From assembly GCA_963422465.1 (NCBI GenBank), contig OY730171.1, positions 2,418,001 to 2,482,000 of the forward strand: a stretch of DNA of 64,000 nt. Direction: 5' to 3'. How positions within the stretch are numbered: position 1 is the first letter of the stretch; each line of letters starts with the position of its first letter. The notes under the pieces were generated by a model. The model saw only the letters and a program-made list of their open reading frames with translations, was not told where the DNA came from and did not search any database. The position numbers and the translations under genes are program-made. The stretch comes from Lichina pygmaea. Its lineage: Eukaryota; Ascomycota; Lichinomycetes; Lichinales; Lichinaceae. Positions 47,481 to 57,226 of the stretch are shown piece after piece.

Positions 47481-48389
47481 AGCAATGCCGGCCGACTTGT
47501 TCTGCGTGGACTTCATCGCGCAGCAGTAGAATCATATAGACATGGAGAGCCCACGCTCGTGTACAAGCTGTTGAGATTGCCGCCCCCGAAGCCCGACGCG
47601 GCAGGGGGGCCGCGTAATGAAGCCGCGCAGCCGCACGAAGCAGAGAGCTGACGAGGCCGACGGGAACATAGCCCCTGAAGCAGGGGGTGGGCATCAGGAG
47701 CAAGCACGGCGAGAAGACAAGGGCAGCGCTAGCGACTGGAGCAGCACCAGGAGCGAGACGTGGCACATAGGACGTGGCAATTGGCCTGCCCTCGAGGAGC
47801 GAAACTCCACCACCATCGGAATGTTCTTCTCAAGACAGGCCGGCACCGTACCCGTCAACATCACGCCCGTCGGCGATATCTTCACCTACGCACTTGTATC
47901 CCGTACAGAAGTTACGATCAGTGAGAAGTCTAGACCCCTCAACCGGAGAGACGATTCAGGCTGTTGAGACTGGTTGTCGGGGTCGTCGGTCGTCGCCGGG
48001 TGCGCAGGTGGGTAGGTGTGTAGATGGATAGCTAGGTGTGTACATACGTAGATGGATAGCTAGGTAAATAGGTAGGTAGGTGGATAAGCACAGGAGGTGG
48101 ATACGTAGCTTGATCGCCGGTCTATATGGTACCGGTACCGTAACACCGCGGAAGCTTGCTGCTTTCCAAGCTAGACAGACTACGGAAGTTGGATGCGCCG
48201 GCGGCAGCTCGTGGTTGAAAGTTCACCGTGCTCACCTAGCCTAGGAGGTACCGTACAGGGCAATGCCTCGCATGTGGAGAAGTGTCGTTGACGTGGCTGG
48301 AGCGGGATGAATAGAATGGCTGCGTTGTAGAGGACATGGACTACCGTACCGTACGACTACGACTAAAACTTACGGCTACTTCCATCATA

Positions 48390-48401
48390 CCCCCCCCCCC
48401 C
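48390..48401. repeat. Homopolymer C12 tract
   Basis: Twelve C on the plus strand, 125 bp past the 3' end of the tRNA gene. Confidence 0.95.
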
Positions 48402-48520
48402 TCCTCCCACAAAAAAAAATTTCAAAAACCACGTACTTCAGTATTTCAACCCCTGATGCCTCTCGAAACAAACCTTCCCAATCCCCAAGATGCAATTCAA
48501 GATCTTCTCCAAAAATGTCA

Positions 48521-48526
48521 AAAAAC
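48521..48526 (-). terminator. Pol III terminator T6
   Basis: A run of six T on the minus strand (A run ending at 48525 on plus), one base after the discriminator of the tRNA-Thr. Confidence 0.8.
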
Positions 48527-48651
48527 TGCCAACAGAGGGACTCGAACCCTCGATCGCCGCATCTCAGTAGCCTTCGCATCACAATACACAGCCTCTGTGT
48601 ACCACGCTCCTCTTCTACGAGTGCGATGCCTTACCCCTGGGCCATGCCGGC
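48527..48651 (-). tRNA. tRNA-Thr (anticodon CGU) with a 53-nt intron
   Basis: Exon 1 is 48616-48651, intron 48563-48615, exon 2 48527-48562. The acceptor stem GCCGGCA pairs with TGTTGGC (two G-U); the D stem is GCC/GGC; the anticodon stem TCGCA pairs with TGCGG; the loop after splicing is C-T-CGT-A-A; the variable region is CGATC; the T arm GAGGG-TTCGAGT-CCCTC is perfect; discriminator A. A box (TGGCCCAGGGG) and B box (GGTTCGAGTCC) are present, and TTTTTT follows the 3' end as a Pol III stop. The intron sits after base 37 and contains CTAC, able to pair with GTAG at the anticodon. It also has a TACACAG-AGG-CTGTGTA hairpin and a TGCGA that mimics the anticodon stem. Confidence 0.87.
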
Positions 48652-49328
48652 GGTTGGTGGGTCTTGGCATTAAGTGTTATATATTGAGACAGGAAAGGGA
48701 GGGGGGCATTTGGAAGCCACGTGCTGCATGAAGGTGGGCGACTATCAGTACGAGAACCTACGGTACAGTATGTATCGTACCGTACCGCCTCTTTACCGGT
48801 GCGGAGGTACGAGAGGTGTGAACGACTACGACTAGGTAACTAGTCGCATCGATTGGTATGCACACTGAACTGGCTCTTGCTTTTCCTACGATGCCCAGCA
48901 GCCTACTTCCGTATCATACAGATTTACCCAGATGTACAGCGAAAGGAGAGACTATCCCGACATCTTGGAGAGCAGAAAGACCGAGTCTAGAGGGAGAACT
49001 TGAGTGAGGCCGAACGGACGAGAAGAGCAAAGTGAATTAGACGAGTACCGTAGCAAGTAAGGTAGCAAGTAGTTAGCAAGTAGCAAGTAGCAAGTGGCGA
49101 ATAGCGAGTAGCAAGAAGCCAGAGGTGGTATCAGAGTATCGCTCCATCCATCCATCCGCGCCTCGACGGCGTGGCTGACCGGCTGGAAGAAGTATTAGAA
49201 CAAGACAATTAGAACCCCCCGACGAGAACCCATCCGGATCACCCAGACACCCCGAGAAGAGAACACCGCCAACACCTGGATCTGCCCGTTGCAGACAAAG
49301 CACGAGACGATCCACGGTGAGGTGCGAT
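48652..49328. other. Intergenic region with GTAGCAA repeats
   Basis: Upstream of the tRNA and downstream of the PABA-synthase-like gene. Tandem, imperfect AGTAGCA units occupy about 49046-49122. A GTACCGTACC cluster is at 48755-48810. No ORF is convincing. Confidence 0.5.
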
Positions 49329-52196
49329 CTAGAAGATGCCGATGTCTTGGAAATTGTTGGCGATCAAGGCGACTTGTTTCAGACCCGTCATGAAGGGGCC
49401 CAAGGTGCGGTCGAGTTCGTCGCGCATCTCCTGGTAGTCGGTTTCGGGATCGCTGAGAGCGGTCACGGTGCTGCTGGACCCGAACCGCCAGTAGTCGAAG
49501 GGCCCAGTCGGTTTGCCAATGTGCTGGGCCTGCTTGATTTTATCTTTCCCGCCAGGGCTGTCGAGCATATGCTCCCCCTTGGGTTGCCCTCCTATGTTTC
49601 CCCAGCTCCAGGTTGTTGTATTGCAGATCGAACTGGCCGTGACACCGGCTGAAGCTCGGGCTCGAGGTGGAAACGAGTAAGCCGGAGTCGATTCCGGCGC
49701 TGGGGTTGGCTCAGGAGCTGAAGTTGGCTCGGGAGCTAGAGTCGATTCCGGGGCTGAAGTTGGATCTGCAACTGGAGCTGAAGCCGGAGTGGGAGCGACG
49801 GGCCAGTCACGACACTGGTCGTGACTCCATTTCGTAGCGGTGCGTTGCAGGACCGAAAAGCCGCCGCGGCCGCTGATGCACAGATACCCCATCACGCCAG
49901 AGTAGATGCCCCGACGCTTCCCGCCTTCCAGATTCCGCAAAATCTCGCATGATCGCTTCTTCGGCGCCCCGGTCGATGTGGCGGGCGGCAAAGACGCACC
50001 CAGAAGCCTGTAGCCCTGTTTGTATTGCCGCATCGAGTCATTTTCGGCTTGAGTGCATCCCATGGGTTCCGACAGCTCCGTTGGCTTGATGTAGTTGCCT
50101 TCGATGACACTGGAGAGATGCAAGCCCTCGGGAGACACGTCCAGGTGCCCTAGCTGTGGAACAAAAACGGCTCCAGTTCCTAGCACGCCAAGCATGTCGT
50201 GCCGGATCACGTCAACGACCGTCACCTGCTTGGCTCTTTCCTTGATCTCCCCGCGCCATCTCTTCAGCTCGTCCTCGGTCGGGACTAGCTGAGCACCGAG
50301 CGGCCCCTTGGTCGATTGCATCTGGAACCCCGAGGGCCCAATTTCCAGGAATCGCTCGGCGCTGAGGCTCATTATCGTCGTCGAGCCCACATTGTAGAAG
50401 GCGCCGAACGGGGACTCGTTGCGTTGTCGCATGTGCCGATACATGTGCCATGCGTGACTGCGCCATCTCGGTCTCGGAAGCCGCATTGTGGCCTGGCTGG
50501 TGAGGCAGAGCCCGTGTGACTGGCCATCCAGGATGAGCTCCCGGCACTGCTCGACTCGTCGTTTGTATACGCCACCGTTGATTGTCGACAGCTGCATCCC
50601 AACCGGGTGTTCGAGGACGTCCATGTCTCCGTCTCTGTACGAGGCCTTGAATCTCCTGTCGATTATCGATGGCTCTTCCGACCACTCGTCGAACGAGCTG
50701 AACCCTATCGGACCGTCCGCCAGTGTCTCCGTGATCCCATGAATCCAGACAGAGTCGTTCGGTGCCAAGCTCTGAACATAGGCCATCTGCAGATCGTGAT
50801 CGAGCACGACGCTGCGCTCGATGAACGCGAACGAGATATCCGGCTGGCTCTGTCCACGCTCGCCGAAGCTTATGACCGGCGGTGGATCGACCCCGATGGA
50901 GCTCAGGCCCATCTCGTGGGACACGTATCCCGCAAGACCACCCCAGAAGGGTGAATCTTCACGGCCGTAAAAGTTCCGCAGCCCGCTCATGTACCTGCAG
51001 AGAAATTCCCAGAAGTCATCGTTGAAATTAGAGAGACACCAGGTATCGACATTCACGCTGCCGTGAAGGTGTCTCACGATCTTGACCTCCTGAGCCCCGG
51101 TAGAATACTCGATTGTCGTATGGTCTTCCGGCACGACGAATCCGACGATGGTGTATCTGCTGTTATGCTCCGATCCAGCTGTTTCGAGGACGACAGCATC
51201 ACAGCCGTCGTAGCCCACTTGAACGCATTTGAGTATCTCCTCGCTGTGCCAAGGCCAGTGCAACGTCTCCGTCACGACCTCCCTTGGGCCACGACTGTCT
51301 CTCCACTGACGCGCCAGTAAGAGGTTCATCATGTGTCGCTCGAAAGGCAGCTCGAACACCAAGTCGCGCTCTCGTCGATCGAGCCAGCGCTGTAGATACA
51401 TCACGATGCGATGGGGAGCCCTCGACGAAGCCCAGTACCAAGCGCCGTATCGTTTTTGATGCCAGCGAGCCACTTCCGCCCACCAATTGCTGATGACCTT
51501 CCGGCTCTCCTTGTCGGAAGCGGCCGAATCCACATGGAACTGTATGCCCCAGAATGGCTTCTCGACATGCCTCACGGCCATCAGGATGGCGTCGTCCTTG
51601 TGTTCGGCGACGACCCACGCCAACGGTTGAAGGTTGGGAATGGCAGCTCTCGGCTTCCATAGCAGCCTCGCGTCCCATAGCATGTACTCTTCCTTGTAGG
51701 CCGGATGGTCGGGTGGGTCGAGCTTCACCTCAAGGGAGTGGTAGCGCGTAACTTTGATGCCACTCAAACCCCGAAAGATCGACTCTTCGCCGTGGACGAC
51801 CTGCGACACGATACCATGCTTCGCGTCCTTCAGACGTTGAATCGTGGCGCCGAAGGTGTATGCCAAGCTCTGGAAGCCCAGAGAGATGCCGAGGGCCGGT
51901 CGGACATCCTCCTCGGACAGGTTCCAGAGTTCGTTCATGATGCCAACGTCCGCCGGGTTCGTGGGGCTCCCGGGACCAGGGCCAGCAATGACGGCATCAA
52001 AGTCTCTGACCATACGGGCAAATTCAACGGCGGACATGCCGGGGTTGATCTTCAGAACATAGACTTTGGCGGAGAGTAGTTTCTCGAGCATGTGAATGAT
52101 GTTGTTCGCAAAGGAATCGTACGCATCGATGTAGAGCACTCTTGGGTGGTTGCACTTGGCAACCAGCTTGGTGAGGATCTTGCATTCTTCGGCCAT
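49329..52196 (-). CDS. PABA-synthase-like fused protein with degenerate active sites
   Basis: A single-exon ORF of 955 residues with the layout of fungal p-aminobenzoate synthase: glutamine amidotransferase (about 17-250) fused to aminodeoxychorismate synthase. Fold marks remain: LYIDAYDSFANNI, VIAGPGPGSPTNP, GFQSLAYTFGA, FWGGLAGYVSHEMGL, TGAPKKRSCEILRNLEGGKR. Key residues do not. The nucleophile Cys of GICLGxQ is Ser105 (codon TCT, 51882-51884), the triad HPES is HVDS (His221, Asp223), PIKGT is STKGP, SLPPGSMTG is SLPPATSTG, and the terminal GAGGAVT is GSSSTVT. A Pro/Ala/Glu/Ser repeat insertion (APEPTSAPEPTPAPES, about residues 790-840) splits the catalytic end. The uninterrupted 2.9 kb frame argues for retained function, but not necessarily PABA synthesis. 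Confidence 0.85.
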   Translation of the reverse strand: MAEECKILTKLVAKCNHPRVLYIDAYDSFANNIIHMLEKLLSAKVYVLKINPGMSAVEFARMVRDFDAVIAGPGPGSPTNPADVGIMNELWNLSEEDVRPALGISLGFQSLAYTFGATIQRLKDAKHGIVSQVVHGEESIFRGLSGIKVTRYHSLEVKLDPPDHPAYKEEYMLWDARLLWKPRAAIPNLQPLAWVVAEHKDDAILMAVRHVEKPFWGIQFHVDSAASDKESRKVISNWWAEVARWHQKRYGAWYWASSRAPHRIVMYLQRWLDRRERDLVFELPFERHMMNLLLARQWRDSRGPREVVTETLHWPWHSEEILKCVQVGYDGCDAVVLETAGSEHNSRYTIVGFVVPEDHTTIEYSTGAQEVKIVRHLHGSVNVDTWCLSNFNDDFWEFLCRYMSGLRNFYGREDSPFWGGLAGYVSHEMGLSSIGVDPPPVISFGERGQSQPDISFAFIERSVVLDHDLQMAYVQSLAPNDSVWIHGITETLADGPIGFSSFDEWSEEPSIIDRRFKASYRDGDMDVLEHPVGMQLSTINGGVYKRRVEQCRELILDGQSHGLCLTSQATMRLPRPRWRSHAWHMYRHMRQRNESPFGAFYNVGSTTIMSLSAERFLEIGPSGFQMQSTKGPLGAQLVPTEDELKRWRGEIKERAKQVTVVDVIRHDMLGVLGTGAVFVPQLGHLDVSPEGLHLSSVIEGNYIKPTELSEPMGCTQAENDSMRQYKQGYRLLGASLPPATSTGAPKKRSCEILRNLEGGKRRGIYSGVMGYLCISGRGGFSVLQRTATKWSHDQCRDWPVAPTPASAPVADPTSAPESTLAPEPTSAPEPTPAPESTPAYSFPPRARASAGVTASSICNTTTWSWGNIGGQPKGEHMLDSPGGKDKIKQAQHIGKPTGPFDYWRFGSSSTVTALSDPETDYQEMRDELDRTLGPFMTGLKQVALIANNFQDIGIF

Positions 52197-53473
52197 GGCA
52201 GGAGCGATGAGGTGGTGTTGGCGATGGTGATTGTGGTATCGCGGGATGAACCCTGAGGTGACATTGAATATCCAAGCTGGCCGGAGATAACATGTCCATT
52301 TTGAGCCGCTTCCAACTGCTCGCTGAGATATTGGCCATGTAATCGCAAGCTGTCAGATATAGGCTAGCGTGACTGTAGATGTCGGAGAAGGTCAAGGCGG
52401 CAAGTGCCCGAAGTTCCGAGCTCGCCGCAGGAGCGCGGACGGTATTTATCCGGCACGTCCGGGTGACAGAAGCTTCTGTGAAACTCTAGAAGGCAAGAAG
52501 GACCGTATCAGCAGAGATCTTTGTCGGCTATTGCCGGTAGTGTCCACGATATCTCGTTGACCTTTCGAGGAATCTGACTTGTCAGATTCACCAGGCTTGA
52601 TGTCCGTCGAAGGGTCAGGCTGCTTGTCCACGTGCGTTGTACGGAAAAGCTTCTTGATTGTGTCGCTATCATTATGTCATCAGGTACATACGTACCGGTA
52701 ATTAGTCAGGTTCGGTACCGTATATAGGTACCGTACGGGGCTAATTAGGCCGATGCTGTTTTCGCGACGTCGTTTGGCGCTCCAAAGTCCGTCCACGCAA
52801 AACCTGCCGTGGCTGACCAGCCACGAGACTACTCATCATCATATGGCTTGCTATTTTGTCTCAGGTCGATGGATCCGACGTCTTGAAATGGCCGATTCGT
52901 GCGATCAAGCTGCCAATTTCGAGGTCATAGCGAATTGATCCCACACAGACTGGTGCCAGCGTCGTTCAGCATACCTTAGCTTTTTTATTTGCCCAACAGC
53001 TGGAATCGCTCGCACACCTTGCCAATGATTTCTCTTTCCTTTCTTTTCTACTGGTAGCATGTCTAATGCTATCGATCTCATGACAATGGTGATGTCCCTG
53101 CTTGCTCTGAAGGGTTTGTGCGAAATGGGGCCATCATGTTGAAGTGGGAGTACAGCCCTGGTACCAGATACCCATGAAGAGCGGTGGGAAACGTTTCCGG
53201 AGGGGGTTTCAACACCCATCAAAAAGCCAGCAGTCCCCAATGACGGGGGATATAGCTTCAGTGACTGGCAGTGTGAATACATTGTGGCAATTCATGGCTA
53301 TATCTGTGATCTTCCCCCTCAAGGATGCGATTGCTCGTCTTCCACCTGCCGAGAACCACTGCAAAAGTACACGCCAGTCGTCTCTTGGCTCGAAATTGCT
53401 GGGCATCTCGACCGTAAGCCGTCCCCCTTGTGCTTTGAGCAGAAGACTAACAGCATGTTCAGATCCTGCCACC
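52197..53473. other. Intergenic region
   Basis: No gene recognised upstream of the PABA-synthase-like ORF. A GTAC-rich block (52680-52738, with GGTACCGTATATAGGTACCG) lies in it. Confidence 0.45.
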
Positions 53474-53695
53474 ATGTGCTCTTATGACTACTACATCACC
53501 TGCTGTCACCACGACGTTGTTGTTGTTGACATGGAGTTCTGCGGCAACCAACCGGTTGACGCTTATGGTCCGGGGGACGCAACTGCCGGAACGTCGTGCT
53601 CCCGAGTCGAAGCCACTTGCCACGGCATCTGCAGTCTTCTCGGTCTTGAATGCTCGGAGGTGGCGAATCTGGAGAATGGAGAGGATGATGGCTGA
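53474..53695 (+). CDS. Small Cys-rich ORF, 73 aa, uncharacterised
   Basis: The ATG at 53474 has a strong context (GCCACCATG). The product starts MCSYDYYITCCHHD and contains eight or more cysteines (ITCCHH, FCGN, SCSRVEATCHGIC, LEC). It has no signal peptide, so the cysteines may bind metal rather than form disulfides. The MCxYDYY...C.H start resembles short fungal proteins I have seen but cannot name. The preceding ORF region in the same frame (53144-53473) has no such character. It could be a real small gene or a chance ORF. Confidence 0.35.
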   Translation: MCSYDYYITCCHHDVVVVDMEFCGNQPVDAYGPGDATAGTSCSRVEATCHGICSLLGLECSEVANLENGEDDG

Positions 53696-54197
53696 CACAA
53701 GCAAAGGTACTTCTTCTGTCCTGCTGGATGCCGGGAAAAGTCACTCCATCGCTGGCAGAAGCAAGAATGGGACTCTTTCTATGCCTTTGAAGAACGGCTA
53801 CATGGAGAAGATGTCAACACAAGGGCTTTGTGGGCGATTTAGGCAAGGTGCAATCTATTAGGGAGATGGTTGTTGAATTTAAAACCGGGTATACAACCGA
53901 TACCCGTTCTCACCCCGAGGACTTCAAGCCACGTTGATGGTGAGCCAAAAGTCCCTAGAGCGTAGTGCCTGTGTTTACCCCTTGAAGCCCCTATTTGTGG
54001 TCTAACCTTAGTCAGCCGCCACTCAACCGCTGCCTAGCGTGACAGGATTCATTACTTTTGACACAATCTCATCAACCACGCCGGCGAGAGCGTGTCTTCG
54101 CGCATCAAGCTGGTCCCTGATCAGCCCTACCAGTGCCTACAAGGACAGTCAACCGCGGCGGAACGTTGAAAGCGCACCCAATCGTAGGGCCGTCACC
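53696..54197. other. Intergenic region and CWC27 5' region
   Basis: No gene recognised. The frame of CWC27 is open upstream to 54039, but that extension lacks family similarity. Confidence 0.45.
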
Positions 54198-55937
54198 ATG
54201 AGCACCTCCTACAACCTCGAGCCTCAACCGACCGCCAAGGTCTTACTGCAGACCACTTCCGGTGATGTCGTTCTCGAGCTTTTCGCCAAGCAAACACCAC
54301 TGACTTCACGCAACTTTGTGCAACTATGTCTCGACGGCTACTATGTTGGTACCCTCTTCCACCGTCTGCTCCCGGGTTTCATCATTCAAGGAGGAGATCC
54401 GACGGGGACAGGCGAGGGAGGGGAATCCATCTACGACGATGGCCGGCCCTTCGCGGACGAATTTCACAGCCGGCTGAAGTTCAACCGGCGCGGGCTGCTG
54501 GGAATGGCCAACGGCGGCGGGAAAGATGACAACACGAGCCAGTTCTTCCTGACCCTGGCCAAGGCGGAAGAGCTCAACGGCAAGAACACCATGTTTGGCA
54601 GGGTCGAGGGCGATACGATCTACAACCTCGTGAAGATGGGCGAGGCCGAGCTCGCAGCAGACCAAGGCAGCGAGAGGCCGCTGTATCCGACGAAAATCAC
54701 GGGGACCGAGGTGCTGGTCAATCCCTTCGAGGACATGGTCAAGCGGGAGCTTTCTCGGCGAGCAGCGCCGGCCGATGTCGAAAGAGGCACAGCCCAAGGG
54801 TCAAAGAAGAGGAAGCCGGCCAAGAAGACGGGGAAGACGCTATTGAGCTTTGCTGGCGATGAAGGAGAGGATGAGGCTCCGCTACCCGTTGCAAAGAAAG
54901 CCAAGTTCAACACCAAGCTGGTCGATGCAAGCGCAAACGACGTGTCTGCACACAACGGACTTGACGCCGTTGAACAAAAGGCCGCTGCAGTGCCAGGCAA
55001 GGAGAGCCCGTCCAGCTCGTCCCTAGCAGCGTCAAAGGACCATCAGGCGCAGCGGCGATCCGAGCCCGCACGCGCTCGGAGGTCTGCGCCAGCAAAGGCA
55101 GTGTCCTCCTCGCCATCCGCCAGTCCCGAACCCGAGCCCGTCGCCGCCGTGTCGTCGCTGCTGGAGAAGACCAACGCTCAGATTGCGGATCTGAAAGCCT
55201 CGATGAGGCGCACGGTCGAGACGGGACCCAGAGAAGCGCCAAGCAGAAAGAAAACTGCGCTCGAGCAGATGATCCCGGAGACGTCGATCCGCGGGCGGAG
55301 ACGGAGACATGGCGCTGCAGGACGGGCGGGCCCGAGCAACGGTCCGACAGGCCTGGAAGATGACGACAGACGCGCTCTCGACCTGCTGAACGCGTTCCGG
55401 GCAAAACTCGACAACGCTCCGGCCGAGCAGCCGACGAGGCAGAAGGAGACGAAACTTGGGGGCGACGTGCCTCCTCGGACCGGTACCGTCGGCAAAGCGC
55501 ACGCCACCAAAGCCGAGGGAAGCAAAGACGAGGACGAAGAAGCCCGTCTCTGCGACCTGCACTTTATATCAAACTGCCAATCGTGCCAGTCCTGGGACAG
55601 GCGTCAGGCGTCTCGCAGCCGGCGACGGCATCGATCGCAGAAGCGCTCCACCTCGCACTCTCCCGCGCGGACGCATTCGTCGCGAGGCTCTATCACCTCC
55701 TCCGGAGCCGACGACGGCGACGGACACAGCGACAACGACACGGGCTGGATGTCGCACGCGCTGACGTTCGAGAAGGATCGGCTGGGCAAGGACCTGACCT
55801 GGCGCAAGCAGAACCAGGACGAGCTGGTCGTCATCGATCCGCGCGAGAAGGGCAAAGACATCATGGAGATGAGAAGGGGGGAGAAGAAGAAGAGGCCGAC
55901 GGAAGCTGCGGGCGGAGCACGGAGCACAGGGAGGTAG
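54198..55937 (+). CDS. CWC27: Peptidyl-prolyl isomerase CWC27 (spliceosomal cyclophilin)
   Basis: A cyclophilin associated with the spliceosome. Single exon, 579 residues. The start MSTSYNLEPQPTAKVLLQTT matches the family; an in-frame Met at 54039 is judged too far upstream. The cyclophilin domain covers about 10-175 with FHRLLPGFIIQGGDPTG (the catalytic Arg is kept), GMANGGGKDDNTSQFFLTL and ELNGKNTMFGRV. A long charged, disordered region follows (nuclear-localisation-like KKRKPAKKTGK), with coiled ALDLLNAFRAKL. The terminal CDLHFISNCQSCQSW, WMSHALTFEKDRLGKDLTW and VIDPREKGKDIMEMRRGEKK block is characteristic of CWC27. Nuclear. It converges on the bZIP gene. Confidence 0.94.
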   Translation: MSTSYNLEPQPTAKVLLQTTSGDVVLELFAKQTPLTSRNFVQLCLDGYYVGTLFHRLLPGFIIQGGDPTGTGEGGESIYDDGRPFADEFHSRLKFNRRGLLGMANGGGKDDNTSQFFLTLAKAEELNGKNTMFGRVEGDTIYNLVKMGEAELAADQGSERPLYPTKITGTEVLVNPFEDMVKRELSRRAAPADVERGTAQGSKKRKPAKKTGKTLLSFAGDEGEDEAPLPVAKKAKFNTKLVDASANDVSAHNGLDAVEQKAAAVPGKESPSSSSLAASKDHQAQRRSEPARARRSAPAKAVSSSPSASPEPEPVAAVSSLLEKTNAQIADLKASMRRTVETGPREAPSRKKTALEQMIPETSIRGRRRRHGAAGRAGPSNGPTGLEDDDRRALDLLNAFRAKLDNAPAEQPTRQKETKLGGDVPPRTGTVGKAHATKAEGSKDEDEEARLCDLHFISNCQSCQSWDRRQASRSRRRHRSQKRSTSHSPARTHSSRGSITSSGADDGDGHSDNDTGWMSHALTFEKDRLGKDLTWRKQNQDELVVIDPREKGKDIMEMRRGEKKKRPTEAAGGARSTGR

Positions 55938-57226
55938 AACCGAGCTCTCCATCTACGTGCGTGAATATAGCTACAAGTCGTCTGAAAGCTCCCAGCCAGA
56001 CATTCACCGCATCTTGTCGCCACAGCTCGTAAGCCGTTCAGAACACACCTGGTCTCCTTCCGTTTTCCCGTCCTCTCCTTTCCATGCCACGCACGCCCAC
56101 GACCCAAGTCTGTTTGCACCTACCCAGGGAGACGATCTTTCAACGTGGCATATATACCGAGGAAGGCAATCTTCCGACGATGCATCTACGTACCGCTGCC
56201 CCGCACGCAAGGCCAGGTACGTGGCGGTGTTCACATGTATCACACTGTACCCTCATCTATGCCGCAGTACGAAGAATATCATGTGTGAGTACACTCGAAC
56301 GCGCTGCAGAAGATACATACGGCACCCCTCTGTCCTCCTCCAAAACCCCATCTCGACCAAAGGGAAAGGAAAGAAAAAAAGAAAAGGGAAGGGCAAGACA
56401 AGACCTCACGATGGTATCGCTCGCTGTGGGTCGTCCAAGCGACGACGTGCAGTGAGTGGTGCAGTGAGTGGTGCAGTGAGTGCTGCGTGAACCAGAGCGG
56501 TGCACGGGGTGATACTGTTCGACTGTGAACGCTACAGCGAGCAGCGGGAGAAGAAGATGAGTGTCACGACTGATAGATTGATTAGAGGGAACTAGCTAAT
56601 CATCTATATGCAGACACGAAGCTGATGTTTGCCTTAGAGCAACAGAAGGCTCTAGAAGGCACGAGGCGGATCCATGCAGGATCGACGGGGAGACAGCGTC
56701 GACGGGAGACAGCAGAGACGGCACCGGGTGGCTCCATGCCGGATCGGCTGCACTATGCGGCAGCGCTATGCGGCAGCAGCAGGATCAACATCAAACAGAT
56801 ACACATCAATCACTGGAAAAGAACAAATAGAAGAAGAAGAAGGAGAAGAAGAAGAAGAAGAAGCAGAAGAGAGACTACTCGAGGTAGAGGTCGAGGTAGA
56901 GATGGAAGAACAGCATCCAATACGTGCTGTACTGTACTGTACGCTCAGTACGCTCGTTTACGTATAGTATGTGCTGGTATGCTCGGATTCTTCATGAGGC
57001 TCGTGCTGTTGCATGCTGGCAGTACATCACAGTAAGACCGGCCAGATGTATTTCTTCACGTGATGCAAAATAAAACAGAGAGAGGCCATGAAGAACGACA
57101 GAAGAGAAGAGTCGTGGATATATCGTCCCCCAGATTTTATCATTACTCCGTTCTGCCCCGTGCAGCTGCTCTCTCTCCGCGTATCACCGCTCTACCGGGT
57201 ACGTCCGTACGGCCGGACGTACGTGC
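55938..57226. other. Convergent 3' region of CWC27 and the bZIP gene
   Basis: No gene recognised. Simple repeats: GTGCAGTGAGTG units at about 56450-56480 and a (GAA)n run at about 56828-56865. An inverted repeat GTACGTCC...GGACGTAC (57199-57222) lies directly after the bZIP stop. Confidence 0.5.

Larger units (their letters stand above)
47481..48526. other. Intergenic region
   Basis: No gene recognised. It contains a tetranucleotide-type repeat at about 48003-48092 (GTAGATGGATAGCTAGGT twice, then TAGG units), a GGTACCGGTACC palindromic stretch near 48127 and a C12 tract (48390-48401) followed by A9. Confidence 0.5.

Noticed and set aside
48527-48651. Class II tRNA (Ser or Leu) with a long variable arm
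   Set aside because: The anticodon would read CGT, which fits neither Ser nor Leu. Using TGCGG as the 3' anticodon strand gives a normal 5-nt variable loop and a tRNA-Thr.
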